Positions 1 to 8,101 of a stretch of 39,541 nucleotides of DNA are shown piece by piece. The notes under the pieces are model-generated. The model was given only the letters and a program-made list of their open reading frames with translations. It ran no database searches and was not told the DNA's origin. The translations under genes were made by a program, and so were the position numbers. Location of the stretch: positions 1 through 39,541 of IMG/VR virus record IMGVR_UViG_3300032294_003279. The stretch is one strand, 5' to 3'. Source of the DNA: a virus. How positions within the stretch are numbered: the stretch's first letter is position 1; each line of letters opens with the position of its first letter.

Positions 1-587
1 CCGTACCGGCTGTCGTATTCGTAGTTGGCCTGCTGCTGGCGGTTGTAGGTGTTGGCATTCGCTTCCGCCTGCTGGTTTTTGATTTTGTTGTTGTATTCAG
101 CAAGCGTCACGTCTTCCTGTCGGATGGCTTGCGGACTGAACGCCAGGTTTAGAGCCTGCAACGGCATCCAGGTTTGTGCTTCCTGCCTTAGCTGTTGCTG
201 CATGCCGATTCCCTGCCCCATCAAGGCCAGGGAGGTTGTCCCCATATCCCTGGCCTCAAGCGTCTGGCGCTGCTGTCCGCTAAGCCCGGCCGTCAGGCCC
301 TTAAAAGCGGCGGACTTTGAGATTTTTTCGGCTACGTCCGCCGGCATCTCCCCCTGGGCCAGTGACTTTGCGGTTTGCTCCGCTTTGGTTACGCTGCCCC
401 TAAACCCGGGCATCAACTCTTCGAGACCGTCGAGCTTGAGCTTTGCCGATTTCGTCAGGGTCCCCTGCAGCCGGTCAAAAGAACCCTCCTGGCCGATGTA
501 TTTCTCCAATGCCGTCTGCAACTCCGGCAACGAGAGCTGCTCGTATACCGGTGTCTTAAATTCTGGTTTTGATGGTTTGTCGGCCAT
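1..587 (-). CDS. Helical phage protein, truncated at the window edge
   Basis: The reading frame starts at ATG 587, with a GAGGAG ribosome binding site about 5 bases upstream, and stays open to the left edge, giving at least 195 residues. I do not recognise the family. The protein is rich in Gln, Ala, Leu and Lys with few aromatic residues, so it is probably mostly alpha-helical. Its last visible part is very rich in Gln and Asn, around a repeated pattern of NNKIKNQQ and NRQQQAN. It is the last gene of the virion arm inside the window, downstream of the fibre genes. Helical Gln/Ala-rich proteins at this place in podovirus-like genomes are often internal virion or DNA-ejection proteins. That role is inference from position and composition only. 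The opposite-strand frame over the same bases is a shadow. Confidence 0.75.
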   Translation of the reverse strand, partial: MADKPSKPEFKTPVYEQLSLPELQTALEKYIGQEGSFDRLQGTLTKSAKLKLDGLEELMPGFRGSVTKAEQTAKSLAQGEMPADVAEKISKSAAFKGLTAGLSGQQRQTLEARDMGTTSLALMGQGIGMQQQLRQEAQTWMPLQALNLAFSPQAIRQEDVTLAEYNNKIKNQQAEANANTYNRQQQANYEYDSRY

Positions 588-596
588 TGTTTCTCC

Positions 597-959
597 TCAG
601 ACCAGTTTTGCCCAGAATTCCGGGCCCCTGGAAAATTCCCGATCGTGGTATTTCGGCCTTGCGAATTCTATCCTGACAGCCTTAAGCACTTCCGCGGCTT
701 TCGAGACCAGCGCTTTCCTTGTCGGCTTGTCTTCGGCGGTAAAAAACAAAACCTTCCAGGTGCCCCCTCCCTTGGCGGAACAGCCGAGCACGCCTTTCTT
801 GGAGACAAAAAGACCTCCGTCTCGGCAGGCTTCTTCGACAAGACCGGCTACCGATATTTTTTGGTAGGCCGGGATAAACCTCGACAGGTATTCCGAGATC
901 AACTCAGCCATGTCGCGGTCTATTGTTTTTGGCTGTTTTACGCTTATGGCTTCTAGCAT
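597..959 (-). CDS. Conserved-looking hypothetical protein, 120 aa
   Basis: The frame runs from ATG 959 to a stop at 597, 9 bases before the next gene. An AGGA sequence about 10 bases upstream of the ATG is a modest ribosome binding site. I do not recognise the product. The N-terminal half reads as helical (MAELISEYLSRFIPAYQ), and the C-terminal half has mixed charge with a central segment (GTWKVLFFTAEDKPTRKALV) that looks like strand-turn-helix. No signal peptide or membrane segment is visible. The gene sits between the glycine-rich appendage protein and the truncated helical protein, so a virion or assembly role is possible but not shown. One copy of the TGTCAAGATT motif lies just upstream, at 993-1002. 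Confidence 0.7.
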   Translation of the reverse strand: MLEAISVKQPKTIDRDMAELISEYLSRFIPAYQKISVAGLVEEACRDGGLFVSKKGVLGCSAKGGGTWKVLFFTAEDKPTRKALVSKAAEVLKAVRIEFARPKYHDREFSRGPEFWAKLV

Positions 960-992
960 GGGGGTGTCCTAAGTTTAAGTTAGGCAATTGTT

Positions 993-1002
993 TGTCAAGA
1001 TT
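993..1002. promoter_or_regulatory. TGTCAAGATT motif, copy 1
   Basis: This exact 10-mer lies in the 51-base gap between two minus-strand genes. Read on the minus strand it contains TTGACA, a perfect -35 hexamer, with AT-rich candidate -10 sequence 15 to 17 bases further on (TAAACT or AACTTA). The same 10-mer recurs at 29325, 29532 and 29554. It could be a promoter element, an operator overlapping a promoter, or both. Confidence 0.4.
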
Positions 1003-1010
1003 GCCCTGCT

Positions 1011-1820
1011 TCATAGCTCTAACTGCCCCGAAGACGTAAACACATGATACGTCTTATTGTCTTGGCTTCGGTAACTGACGGTGCCTCCTGGCGCGGCTTG
1101 TTGGCCCAAATATCGTACCACCACAATTCCTTGCCGCCCAACACCTCCTCCGCCTCCGCCTCCGCAACCGTACATTGAGGCTGATCCCCCGCCCCCTCCC
1201 CCGGCTCCTGTCCCTCCAGGTGCGCTATTGGGGCATGCACCTCCCGAACTTCTCCCGCCCCCGCCAGACCCTACGTGAGAAGACCCGATAACAGCTGACA
1301 TGTTGGTCTCGACAGCCACTCCTTGAGCCCCCAAACCGCCGAAATCACATGTCCTTCCGCGATTGTTACCGTACCAATCTCGGTTTCCAACAAATGCGCT
1401 TCCCCCTGGCCCAGAGTAGCCTCCCCCACCTCCTCCATTTGTTATTCCAAAACTTGACCTATAGACAACTGACCCCCCTCCGTATCCATTTGGCGTGCCT
1501 TGCGTTCCTCCGTTGTCCCCTCCGCCAGTCCCCCCAGATGCGGAATAGGTTACTCCTTTAAAAGCAAAAGAACTGGTTTGTCCGCTTCCGCCAACCACTA
1601 CTTGGCCAATTTCTGACGGGGGCGGTGTGCCGAGCATATTAGTAGCGATAGAAAATAAAGGTCTAACCCCTCCTCCCCCTCCCCCTCCTGCCCCATTTGA
1701 GTTGCCTCCTCCCCCGACAACAAAGACTTCAATGGTTTCAGGGGGTAATCTCCCGTAAATTAAAAAGTTCTTCCCGACAGAGGTTCCGATAAACCCAAAT
1801 GGGAGAACAGGCCATGGCAT
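1011..1820 (-). CDS. Glycine-rich virion appendage protein
   Basis: This 269-residue protein is dominated by glycine, with runs of five to seven Gly from about residue 36 onward. The blocks have a regular pattern of Gly-rich turns separated by short polar or aromatic strands. Near the start, TIEVFVVGGGG, and at the end, YHVFTSSGQLEL, match the usual borders of the phage glycine-rich domain: a beta strand leading into poly-Gly and a C-terminal strand of the form YHVFTSSG. Such domains occur at the distal tips of tail fibres and in other virion appendages, where polyglycine helices can pack together. The gene starts at ATG 1820, right after the TAA of the upstream fibre-module gene, so the two are likely co-translated. 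The function is a family-level inference; no enzymatic motif is visible. Confidence 0.75.
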   Translation of the reverse strand: MPWPVLPFGFIGTSVGKNFLIYGRLPPETIEVFVVGGGGNSNGAGGGGGGGVRPLFSIATNMLGTPPPSEIGQVVVGGSGQTSSFAFKGVTYSASGGTGGGDNGGTQGTPNGYGGGSVVYRSSFGITNGGGGGGYSGPGGSAFVGNRDWYGNNRGRTCDFGGLGAQGVAVETNMSAVIGSSHVGSGGGGRSSGGACPNSAPGGTGAGGGGGGSASMYGCGGGGGGGVGRQGIVVVRYLGQQAAPGGTVSYRSQDNKTYHVFTSSGQLEL

Positions 1821-1822
1821 GG

Positions 1823-2203
1823 TTAAGGCGTGTAGTTAAAGGAACCCGACCCATACATTCTCAAACCGTCAGACACAAAGGTCAGGATATCGGTCCGATT
1901 TGCGGTGGCAGTAAGGGTTGGGGTCAGATTTCCGGTAGACCATCGAAAAGCATCCCCAAACTGAAGCGTACGTCCTCCTAGGTTGTCTTGCCGAACAAAA
2001 AGAACATAGACGCCTCCGTTTTTCATGTTGGTGGGGTTTCCCAGGATCCGGTTACCCCCGAGAGTGACGCTTGCCACCTGATTTGAGGCCAGGTCCCAGG
2101 TTATTGTCGGAGCGTCGGTTAGTAAGGAGGCCTTGAAGTTGTGGGCGGCGGTATACTCCTGCGCCCAAGCCAAGACGGCCACCCCTTTTGGGAATGTTTC
2201 CAT
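1823..2203 (-). CDS. Small tail-fibre-type beta module, 126 aa
   Basis: The central part (TITWDLASNQVASVTLGGNR, then LGNPTNMKNGGVYVLFVRQD, then LTFVSDGLRMYG) follows a module seen widely in phage fibre and tip proteins. It has the pattern W-D-L / V-T-L-G-G-N-R / N-P-T-N / G-G-x-Y-V-L-x-V-R-Q-D, ending in a strand around LTFVSDG. It is predicted to be all beta. It has no signal peptide or membrane segment. In other phages this module is usually the C-terminal part of a longer fibre; here it is a free-standing gene with an unrelated N-terminus of about 25 residues. It lies in the fibre block between the helical 116-aa protein and the glycine-rich protein, so it is probably a small subunit of the same appendage. 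Confidence is good for the module and lower for the exact role. Confidence 0.72.
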   Translation of the reverse strand: METFPKGVAVLAWAQEYTAAHNFKASLLTDAPTITWDLASNQVASVTLGGNRILGNPTNMKNGGVYVLFVRQDNLGGRTLQFGDAFRWSTGNLTPTLTATANRTDILTFVSDGLRMYGSGSFNYTP

Positions 2204-2238
2204 GAAGGTTTACGCCTCGCTCGGGCGCATCGGTTTTG

Positions 2239-2589
2239 TTAAACCGAGAAAAGCGCGTCTTTGGCCGCGTTGTGTTCCGCGATAACCTGATCGATGAAAG
2301 TTTTGTACTCTTGGTTGTTCGTGCGGATAGCGCCAAGCTCGTCTTCCAGGGAGTACTTGGAACGAATCTTTTCCTGGGTCTTACGGTTGAGTTCAACCGC
2401 TGTGAACAAAACCCGGCGAAGAACCGGCATGTTTTCTGAAGGGACTTCCGAGATTTCGGCGTCAGGGTTTGCCGCCTGCACGTCGGAGAGTCTTTCAGTC
2501 TTATAGACGTGGCCCTCGGAGTAGTCCCCGAGGTGAGTCAATGAGGCCGATTCAGGTTTCGAGAGTACGGATCTGGATTGAATAATCAT
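2239..2589 (-). CDS. Hypothetical protein of the fibre block, 116 aa
   Basis: I place the start at ATG 2589, because it lies 2 bases after the stop of the RCC1 protein gene. An in-frame ATG at 2631 would add 14 residues but overlap that gene by about 40 bases. A GGAGGG sequence lies 14 bases upstream of ATG 2589, which is rather far, so the longer form is not excluded. The N-terminus is Ser-rich. The second half (around VELNRKTQEKIRSKYSLEDE to the end) is highly charged and helical. No known domain is recognised. Fibre blocks often include small assembly chaperones, and a helical, charged protein directly after a fibre gene would fit that, but this is inference. Confidence 0.65.
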   Translation of the reverse strand: MIIQSRSVLSKPESASLTHLGDYSEGHVYKTERLSDVQAANPDAEISEVPSENMPVLRRVLFTAVELNRKTQEKIRSKYSLEDELGAIRTNNQEYKTFIDQVIAEHNAAKDALFSV

Positions 2590-2590
2590 G

Positions 2591-4759
2591 TTAGTAGACG
2601 ATCCCTCCAAGATGAGCCCGGCAGGGCACAAACGAGATTGATCCCAAAAATCCGCTACCGCTCGCGCTAGAGCCCCAGCAATAGACGTCGCCGTTGCTGA
2701 AGAGAATACGCACTGTCGGGTTTCCGACCGTCAGGGAAGCCTGTTGGCCGCGGACAACTCTTGCGTCAATGATCGTGCCTTCTTGAAGAACCGGATCATC
2801 AATACGAACCCGTCGGAAAAATCCGGTCGAGGTAAAGGTGTCGCCCGAGCCGTTTTGGCCGTTGCCGTTAAACCCGGTCATGTAGACACGACCGTTTGAC
2901 ATCACCACGATCGTCGCGGTACGGATAAAGTTGGTGGCTGGCGTATCGTTCCACATTCCGCCAACGTGGCGAAGCATGGAGATCGTAAACCCAAGGGCGT
3001 TACCCGTGACCAATTGGCTGGAGCCAAACTCGTCGGTAGCGGTACGGTAAGTCGCGTTTTCCTCGTGTTGGCTATCCCGGAACATTAGCTGGGTCGGGAG
3101 ATACTGGGCTGCGGTCAAGTTTCCGACACCTGCAAACCCACCTCTTTGGGACGAACCGGTCGCGTCTTGCGTGCCCCAGAAAGCCCAGTAATTGTTGGCG
3201 GTCTTGGCGTAGCGGAAGGTACCAGAGAAAGACCATGCTTCGTCAAGAGTGGCAAACTGGGTCTCGAAAGTGGCACCAGTCCACTGGGTGTTAAAGTCTG
3301 CGTTGGTCATCCCCGCAGGTGTAACCCAGGCCGTCGGGGTCGCCCATACTCCGCCGCCAACCGTGGCCGTGGAGATTTCCGCGAGGTTACCGAAGTTGTT
3401 GGTGGTCGACCCGATCCCAAGGACTCCGTAGGTGTTCGTCCCGCAGGACAGCATTCTTCCGGTGTTGGTCAGAATGGTGAAGGTGCCGCTTGCCGTCGCA
3501 TCGATCCGGGTCGAATTGGCGAAAATGTCGACCACCCATTCGCCAGCGTTTAGATTGAGGGCCGCACGGGAGAACTGCACCGGAAGCGAAATGGTGGCAG
3601 CGGTGTTGTTACCGACTGCCGTGCAACCGGAGTTCTGGCCCCAGTAGAACACTCCGGATTCCGTGGCCAGATTAGTGTCGTCTTTCTCGACCAGGGCAAA
3701 GCTTTCTGCGGAATTCGCGATAGCCGTGACTTTCTTGATGCGTTTTCGGGTTCCGTTGGCGGCCGGCTGGTTGATGGCCGAATTGGCGTTGACCGTTCCG
3801 GTGGCCATGAAGGTCGGGATTCGCACCGGGGACGCGATAGTCGCGCCATAGCCGGTCCCGATACCCATGAAATTTGAGGTGTTGTCCCCCCAGGTCCACA
3901 GGAAGCCGTGAGTGTCCACCGCGTAAACCCTGGTTGAATCGGTGTGGTTCTCCTGGTTACCGGAAAAAACATGCACAATCTTGGGCGTATCGGTCGAACC
4001 GATTTGCGGATAGTTGTGGTTCGGGAACACAACCTGGGTAAAACGACCACGGGCAGTCGTGTCTGCCGTGGTGGTTCCGGCTGGGCCGCTGCTGATCAAA
4101 CCGAGGCCGAGTTGGCCGTTGGCGTTGGCTCCGGCGGAATACAGATTCCCGTTAGCGTCGGTTATGTAGGAGGTGGCATTAAAATTAAAAACTTTGTGGG
4201 CCTTTGCGCCACGGGGCAGGACCGCGTGCCTTGCCGGAGTGCTTGCATAACCCGAAGCCGTCGACGGGGTGGCGGAGTCTGCGGCGGAAGAAACTCCGCT
4301 CGCAACCAACGAGGCTCCGCCAAAGTAAACTCTCCCGTCCCTTGAGATAAGGTGGCTTCCGTTGTCTCCGGAAAGCGAATAACCGTGCTTCGGATAATGG
4401 AAACGGTCGGCTCTTGTAGCCGGGTCCAGGGAGGCTTCCAAAGAATCCCAGGAAGGATTCGCCCCGGCTCCGTTGGTACGGAGAATGTAGCCGGAGGTGG
4501 AGGGAGCAAGAGCCTGTAAGCCGCTGGCCCCGCGGAAAAGAATCTGACCCTGGGTGTTAAGAATGCTTAGGTCGCTGCCTTGGGCGAGAAGATCCCAGTG
4601 AGTTGCGACGGTCGGAAGGTTTCCGGCTGCGGGAGTCGCGTTTTTGTAAATGTAAGAGCTGCCTTGGTACGAAACGACGTCGTCAGCTTCGTAGGTGGTG
4701 GCTCCGTTGTAAGCTCCCTTCCAAACAAACTTAATTTTTCCTAGGTCGAGTGTGGGCAT
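2591..4759 (-). CDS. RCC1-type beta-propeller tail protein
   Basis: This 722-residue protein has an N-terminal appendage-type segment (VWKGAYNGATTYEADDVVSY), as in many phage fibre and carbohydrate-binding modules, followed by a linker with a repeat typical of fibres (GQILFRGASGLQALAP). From about residue 140 it carries seven or eight RCC1-like repeats. Each has the hallmark of a strand ending in x-W-G or x-A-G, then x-N-x-x-G-Q-L-G-x-G. Clear examples are LYSAGANANGQLGLG, LWTWGDNTSNFMGIG, VFYWGQNSGCTAVG, MLSCGTNTYGVLGIG and VYMTGFNGNGQNGSG. This predicts a seven-bladed propeller. In cells, RCC1 folds bind proteins or DNA; in a phage fibre block a receptor- or glycan-binding role is the natural inference. 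A candidate promoter (TTGACA at 4801-4796, TAACCT 16 bases on) lies just upstream. Confidence 0.85.
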   Translation of the reverse strand: MPTLDLGKIKFVWKGAYNGATTYEADDVVSYQGSSYIYKNATPAAGNLPTVATHWDLLAQGSDLSILNTQGQILFRGASGLQALAPSTSGYILRTNGAGANPSWDSLEASLDPATRADRFHYPKHGYSLSGDNGSHLISRDGRVYFGGASLVASGVSSAADSATPSTASGYASTPARHAVLPRGAKAHKVFNFNATSYITDANGNLYSAGANANGQLGLGLISSGPAGTTTADTTARGRFTQVVFPNHNYPQIGSTDTPKIVHVFSGNQENHTDSTRVYAVDTHGFLWTWGDNTSNFMGIGTGYGATIASPVRIPTFMATGTVNANSAINQPAANGTRKRIKKVTAIANSAESFALVEKDDTNLATESGVFYWGQNSGCTAVGNNTAATISLPVQFSRAALNLNAGEWVVDIFANSTRIDATASGTFTILTNTGRMLSCGTNTYGVLGIGSTTNNFGNLAEISTATVGGGVWATPTAWVTPAGMTNADFNTQWTGATFETQFATLDEAWSFSGTFRYAKTANNYWAFWGTQDATGSSQRGGFAGVGNLTAAQYLPTQLMFRDSQHEENATYRTATDEFGSSQLVTGNALGFTISMLRHVGGMWNDTPATNFIRTATIVVMSNGRVYMTGFNGNGQNGSGDTFTSTGFFRRVRIDDPVLQEGTIIDARVVRGQQASLTVGNPTVRILFSNGDVYCWGSSASGSGFLGSISFVPCRAHLGGIVY

Positions 4760-4773
4760 GTGTTATTCCTCAG

Positions 4774-4801
4774 AGGTTAGTGTTTGCCGTTTTTCTGTCA
4801 A
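4774..4801 (-). promoter_or_regulatory. Candidate promoter of the RCC1 protein gene
   Basis: In the 48-base gap upstream of the RCC1 gene, the minus strand reads TTGACA (4801 to 4796), a 16-base spacer and TAACCT (4779 to 4774). The plus-strand sequence TGTCAAGACC is a two-mismatch relative of the repeated TGTCAAGATT motif. The -35 is perfect and the -10 is poor, so this is tentative. Confidence 0.35.
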
Positions 4802-4807
4802 GACCTT

Positions 4808-6313
4808 TTAGAACGTTGCAACGACGTGGCCATTCGAGTCGAGCGTCACCGAACTGAAAGGCGCAAAGATCGAATCAAAATAGTTGGAAAGAGTAAAAGA
4901 GCCGCTCCCGTAGTCAGCAACAAGCCGGTCTCCGTTTACCCGGAAACCCCAAAAGCCTGAAGTATTGACTGCGGAAGCTTCATACCGGTTGTTGGTAAGA
5001 TTGTAAGCCAAGACCTGTCCGTCGATTGTCGGGGTAACCGTGTGGACATTGATTCCCCGAATTTGGCTCGCGTTGTATTGCGCGGTGGCGGCCGCCGTTG
5101 TGATGGCCGAGTCCACATACCCCTTGTTTGCCGCATCGGTGGAGGTAACAGGAGTGGCGACTTTCGAAATTAAAGTTGTTCCGGTCCCATTAGGTGTGAT
5201 GGATATGTTACCGTTCGACGAAGAGACGATTGCGTAACCGCCAACATTCAGGTTCCCGCCCAACAAGGGTGCCGGGTCGCTAGAAACCGAAGACAGGCCT
5301 CCACCACCGCCACCGCCACCTCCCCCACTAGCCACCCATGAAACGATTCCAGCGCCATTGGTGGCGAGAACTTGTCCGGCGTTTCCGTCGACTGTCGGGA
5401 AAGCAAACGTCCGGTTTGTCCCGCGGATTTCGAGCGAGGAGAAAGATCCTTGGGCACCGCTGATGTTGCCGGTGGCCTGAACTCCGGCTGAAGTCGTGAT
5501 GGCTCCGCTGGAAATGGCCCCGGTGGTGTTAACCGCAGTGTTGCCAGCGATAGTACCGCTGGTGATTGCACTTCCGGAGACTTTGCCGGCCGTCGAAAGG
5601 GTGGGGATCTTGGACTCGGAAATCGGTCCAGTGATGTCGGCGTCGGTGATCTGACCCGCTGGGATGGTGAGGTTTAGGGTTGCGTTGCCAAGATCGGTGA
5701 AGGTTGCCGTACCCGTGGCGTCTCCGGTAACCGTCAAAACCGGGCTGCGGGTCGAGAAGACAGGCGTCCCGGTTGCGTTGGCCACGAGGATCTGGCCGTT
5801 GGTGCCAGCCGCGGTCGCCTGGATCGCGGAGGACCCGTTTCCAAAAAGCACGCCCTTGGAGGTGAAAGTGCTGGCCCCAGTACCCCCATCCGCCACCGCC
5901 AAATCCACGGCCAAACTGGAGACCGTGGAGTTCTGGAGAGTAACCTTATTGAAAATACCACCTGAATTGTTCGCCCCGTCGAGGTTGACTTCGGCGTAGC
6001 CGAAGAAAGCGTTGTTAATTGGGTACGACGATGTGCCAAGTGCTGAAAGGGTTAAGGAGGAAAATGTAGCGCCACCCGTAAAGCTTGCCGCAGACGTGAA
6101 CAAAGTGGCTCCCGAAAACGACGCAGGGGCCGCCACCGAAAAGCCGGCGGTGGCCGCCGAAGTGATGGCTACCCTGGTCGAACTGAGTTGGACCGGAGAG
6201 GCTACCCCGGCACCGTCTTCGATCGTGGCGAGGTTTTCCGTCATCCCGGAAGCGTTAAGCTTCAGGAGTTCCGGATAAGAAGAAGACACCGACCTGCCTG
6301 TTAGGGTAGCCAT
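4808..6313 (-). CDS. Tail fibre protein with a polyglycine hinge
   Basis: This 501-residue protein is rich in Ser, Thr, Ala and Gly and built of short beta repeats, as expected of a fibrous trimeric phage protein. Recognisable fibre repeats include LAVADGGTGASTFTSKGVLF and GNGSSAIQATAAGTNGQILV near residues 140-178, and LGGNLNVGGYAIVSSSNGN followed by ISITPNGTG after residue 350. A DAANKGYVDSAI segment of the type found before fibre C-terminal domains comes next. Ten consecutive glycines occupy residues 330-339 and probably form a flexible hinge between shaft and tip. The gene follows the tiny 42-aa frame with a GGAGG ribosome binding site 10 bases upstream of ATG 6313. It is the probable main fibre of this cluster, and the RCC1 protein just after it may attach to it. 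Confidence 0.85.
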   Translation of the reverse strand: MATLTGRSVSSSYPELLKLNASGMTENLATIEDGAGVASPVQLSSTRVAITSAATAGFSVAAPASFSGATLFTSAASFTGGATFSSLTLSALGTSSYPINNAFFGYAEVNLDGANNSGGIFNKVTLQNSTVSSLAVDLAVADGGTGASTFTSKGVLFGNGSSAIQATAAGTNGQILVANATGTPVFSTRSPVLTVTGDATGTATFTDLGNATLNLTIPAGQITDADITGPISESKIPTLSTAGKVSGSAITSGTIAGNTAVNTTGAISSGAITTSAGVQATGNISGAQGSFSSLEIRGTNRTFAFPTVDGNAGQVLATNGAGIVSWVASGGGGGGGGGGLSSVSSDPAPLLGGNLNVGGYAIVSSSNGNISITPNGTGTTLISKVATPVTSTDAANKGYVDSAITTAAATAQYNASQIRGINVHTVTPTIDGQVLAYNLTNNRYEASAVNTSGFWGFRVNGDRLVADYGSGSFTLSNYFDSIFAPFSSVTLDSNGHVVATF

Positions 6314-6317
6314 TTAG

Positions 6318-6446
6318 TTAATCTCCTCCCAAATAAAGTGCACAAATTCCCAAGTTTCCGCTGGGTCCAAATTGAGTGTGTCCCATGTTTCGTTCGAACA
6401 CGTCGAAACAATCTGCATATAGACCCAGTTCTACACGGCTTTTCAT
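6318..6446 (-). CDS. Possible 42-aa small protein between adaptor and fibre genes
   Basis: The 138-base gap between the 427-aa gene and the fibre gene is almost filled by one frame. It runs from ATG 6446, 5 bases after the upstream stop, to TAA 6318-6320, 4 bases before the fibre start. The product would be 42 residues, beginning MKSRVELGLYADCFDVFERN and ending GICALYLGGD. The ribosome binding site of the fibre gene lies inside its last codons. There is no clear binding site ahead of its own ATG, so translation would rely on coupling to the upstream gene. I recognise no family. The tight fit supports a real gene, but the weak start leaves it uncertain. Confidence 0.45.
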   Translation of the reverse strand: MKSRVELGLYADCFDVFERNMGHTQFGPSGNLGICALYLGGD

Positions 6447-6451
6447 TTTGT

Positions 6452-7735
6452 CTAGACCAGTGCGGTAATTTGTCCGGCAGAAAAGGCCGGACCCTGGATC
6501 TGAAGCTGGCTTCTGGCCCCTCCCCGCATTTCGGCCAGCTCTTTTTGCAAAAGCGCCACGGCCTTACTTTCATAAAACGCCGCCTTTTCCGGCTCTTTTT
6601 CCCGGAGGGCGACGACCATTTCCTTGATCGCCGGGTAGTTCCGAATGTCCATTTTATCGTGGTCGCGGTGCTTCGCCTTCCAGCGCTTTTTATAGAGAAT
6701 GTGAATGCACTCTGGGGCGTACCCGCTTCTTAAAAAATACTTCCGTCTCCACTCTCCGGCGACAAAGGCCTCGCCGCGGTCGACTAGCGTATCGTAACCG
6801 CTCGTCCCTTTTTCCTGGTACCCAGGTCCGTTTTCATGGAAGTCGTATCTCCGGTCAAAAAGCGAGACAGGTTTGTTGGCCATGTCGACGGCCAGGACAG
6901 TTCCCACAATGGAAGGAAGGTGAATTTCGTTGGTGTTGGTCACCCCGATTTTGCAGCTATCCACCGTCCCGTACCAGCACCCACGGGCAAACAGGGCTTC
7001 CTCGGCATTGTTGATAAGGTCGACCAACTCGGCGTCGGAAACCCGAAGACCGTCCATAAGGTCCAGGGCGAGTTTTGCACGCATGTCCCCAAGGCTGTTG
7101 GGGATCGTGCTGGCCTTTTTGGTCTGGTAGTTGACGCGACGGGCCGCCTCGATGGCCCGGTCGGTCTTGACCGTCAGACGCTCGATGGCCTTGTTCTCCA
7201 GCGCCTGGGCCATTTCAAACTGGTTGTTCTCTTCCCGGTACAAAGCCAAAATCATCAATTTCAGGGCGTCGATGTCGTCAATAATCAAAAGGTTGTTGTC
7301 AGAAATAGCCGGAACATAATTTAATTTCCCGGTCACTTCCACCCTGGCCGGGGAGGAACCTTCGATGGCGTAGGTCCGGAAGTCGGAAGAAGTCGGGACA
7401 AAGTTAAGAGGAAGCACATCCCCGGTGTCAGTGAGAAAAGCTTGGACTCCGTTGGTCAAAAAACCAGCTGCCGCTGTGGTGCTGGCGACACGCGTCGCGC
7501 TTTCCAAGCCGAATCCTGAAATCGTGGTGATGTCTCCGGTGGAAGCCGGGAGAGTAAACTGCCCGTTGGTTACGGCGACCGAATACCTTGCTAAAACGCC
7601 AAGCCAGGCGCGGACGCTGTGGAGTCTTCGCTGGGCCTCGTTGATGCGGGCCACAACTCGGGAGTCGGTCGAGCAGACTCCGTTGTCTACATACGGAGAA
7701 AGCGCCGTCTTCGCCTCGAGCAAGGTAAGTGGCAT
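6452..7735 (-). CDS. Internally duplicated neck/adaptor-like virion protein
   Basis: This 427-residue protein appears to consist of two related halves. The first (about 5-200) starts DNGVCSTDSRVVARINEAQR, followed by an aromatic stretch, TNGQFTLPASTGD, and later LNYVPAI and IDALKLMILALYREE. The second (about 215-415) starts DGLRVSDAELVDLINNAEEA, followed by GCWYGTV, TNTNEIHLPSIVG, and later NYPAIKEMVVALREKEPEK. Both end in a helix of the type AxALExKAIERL or ESKAVALLQKEL. Helix-strand units with an N-terminal D-(8 to 10)-LINxAxxxL pattern are usual in phage head-completion and tail-adaptor proteins. Its place near the nozzle-like 800-aa protein fits that role in a podovirus neck. The assignment is by pattern and context; no single family is certain. 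The start ATG overlaps the upstream stop (TAATG). Confidence 0.7.
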   Translation of the reverse strand: MPLTLLEAKTALSPYVDNGVCSTDSRVVARINEAQRRLHSVRAWLGVLARYSVAVTNGQFTLPASTGDITTISGFGLESATRVASTTAAAGFLTNGVQAFLTDTGDVLPLNFVPTSSDFRTYAIEGSSPARVEVTGKLNYVPAISDNNLLIIDDIDALKLMILALYREENNQFEMAQALENKAIERLTVKTDRAIEAARRVNYQTKKASTIPNSLGDMRAKLALDLMDGLRVSDAELVDLINNAEEALFARGCWYGTVDSCKIGVTNTNEIHLPSIVGTVLAVDMANKPVSLFDRRYDFHENGPGYQEKGTSGYDTLVDRGEAFVAGEWRRKYFLRSGYAPECIHILYKKRWKAKHRDHDKMDIRNYPAIKEMVVALREKEPEKAAFYESKAVALLQKELAEMRGGARSQLQIQGPAFSAGQITALV

Positions 7736-8100
7736 TAGGAGGAAGCCTTGAGGACTTTGACTTTAAACGTGACGGTTCCCGGCGTTTGGGCTGTCAGAAA
7801 CGTTGCTCGGATATAGACGGTGTTGGAGGAAGCATATCCGTCGTAAATTACGCCGGAGGGGGGATTGTTGGGGACTCCGATCAAAACCGGATCCCCGGAG
7901 CTTGCACCAGCCACCGCAACAGAAGCCGTCCTTTGGGTCGGAACCGTGGTTACCGCTGTTCCGTTAAAATTGGTGGAAAACGTTTTTTCCAAAATCACGT
8001 TTTGCGTTGGGATGGAAAGGTACTGGGCAAAAAGATCCAACATCTGCTGCGGGGTTCCGTAGCAGGTTTGGGGAGGCAGGGAGCCGGAGATTAGAGCCAT
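7735..8100 (-). CDS. Small virion-type protein, 121 aa
   Basis: The gene starts at ATG 8100, 1 base after the stop of the third collar gene, and its stop overlaps the next start (TAATG). The N-terminal third, around TPQQMLDLFAQYLSIP, is helical. The remainder is beta-rich and small-residue-rich, with patterns such as AVAGASSGDPVLIGVPN and TVYIRATFLTAQTPGTVTFK. These are typical of small phage baseplate or tip proteins that present a jelly-roll or Ig-like sheet: the end reads like a solvent-exposed beta sandwich (xVTFKVKVL). I do not recognise a named family. The location between three collar proteins and the adaptor-like protein supports a virion role. Confidence 0.65.
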   Translation of the reverse strand: MALISGSLPPQTCYGTPQQMLDLFAQYLSIPTQNVILEKTFSTNFNGTAVTTVPTQRTASVAVAGASSGDPVLIGVPNNPPSGVIYDGYASSNTVYIRATFLTAQTPGTVTFKVKVLKASS

Positions 8101-8101
8101 G

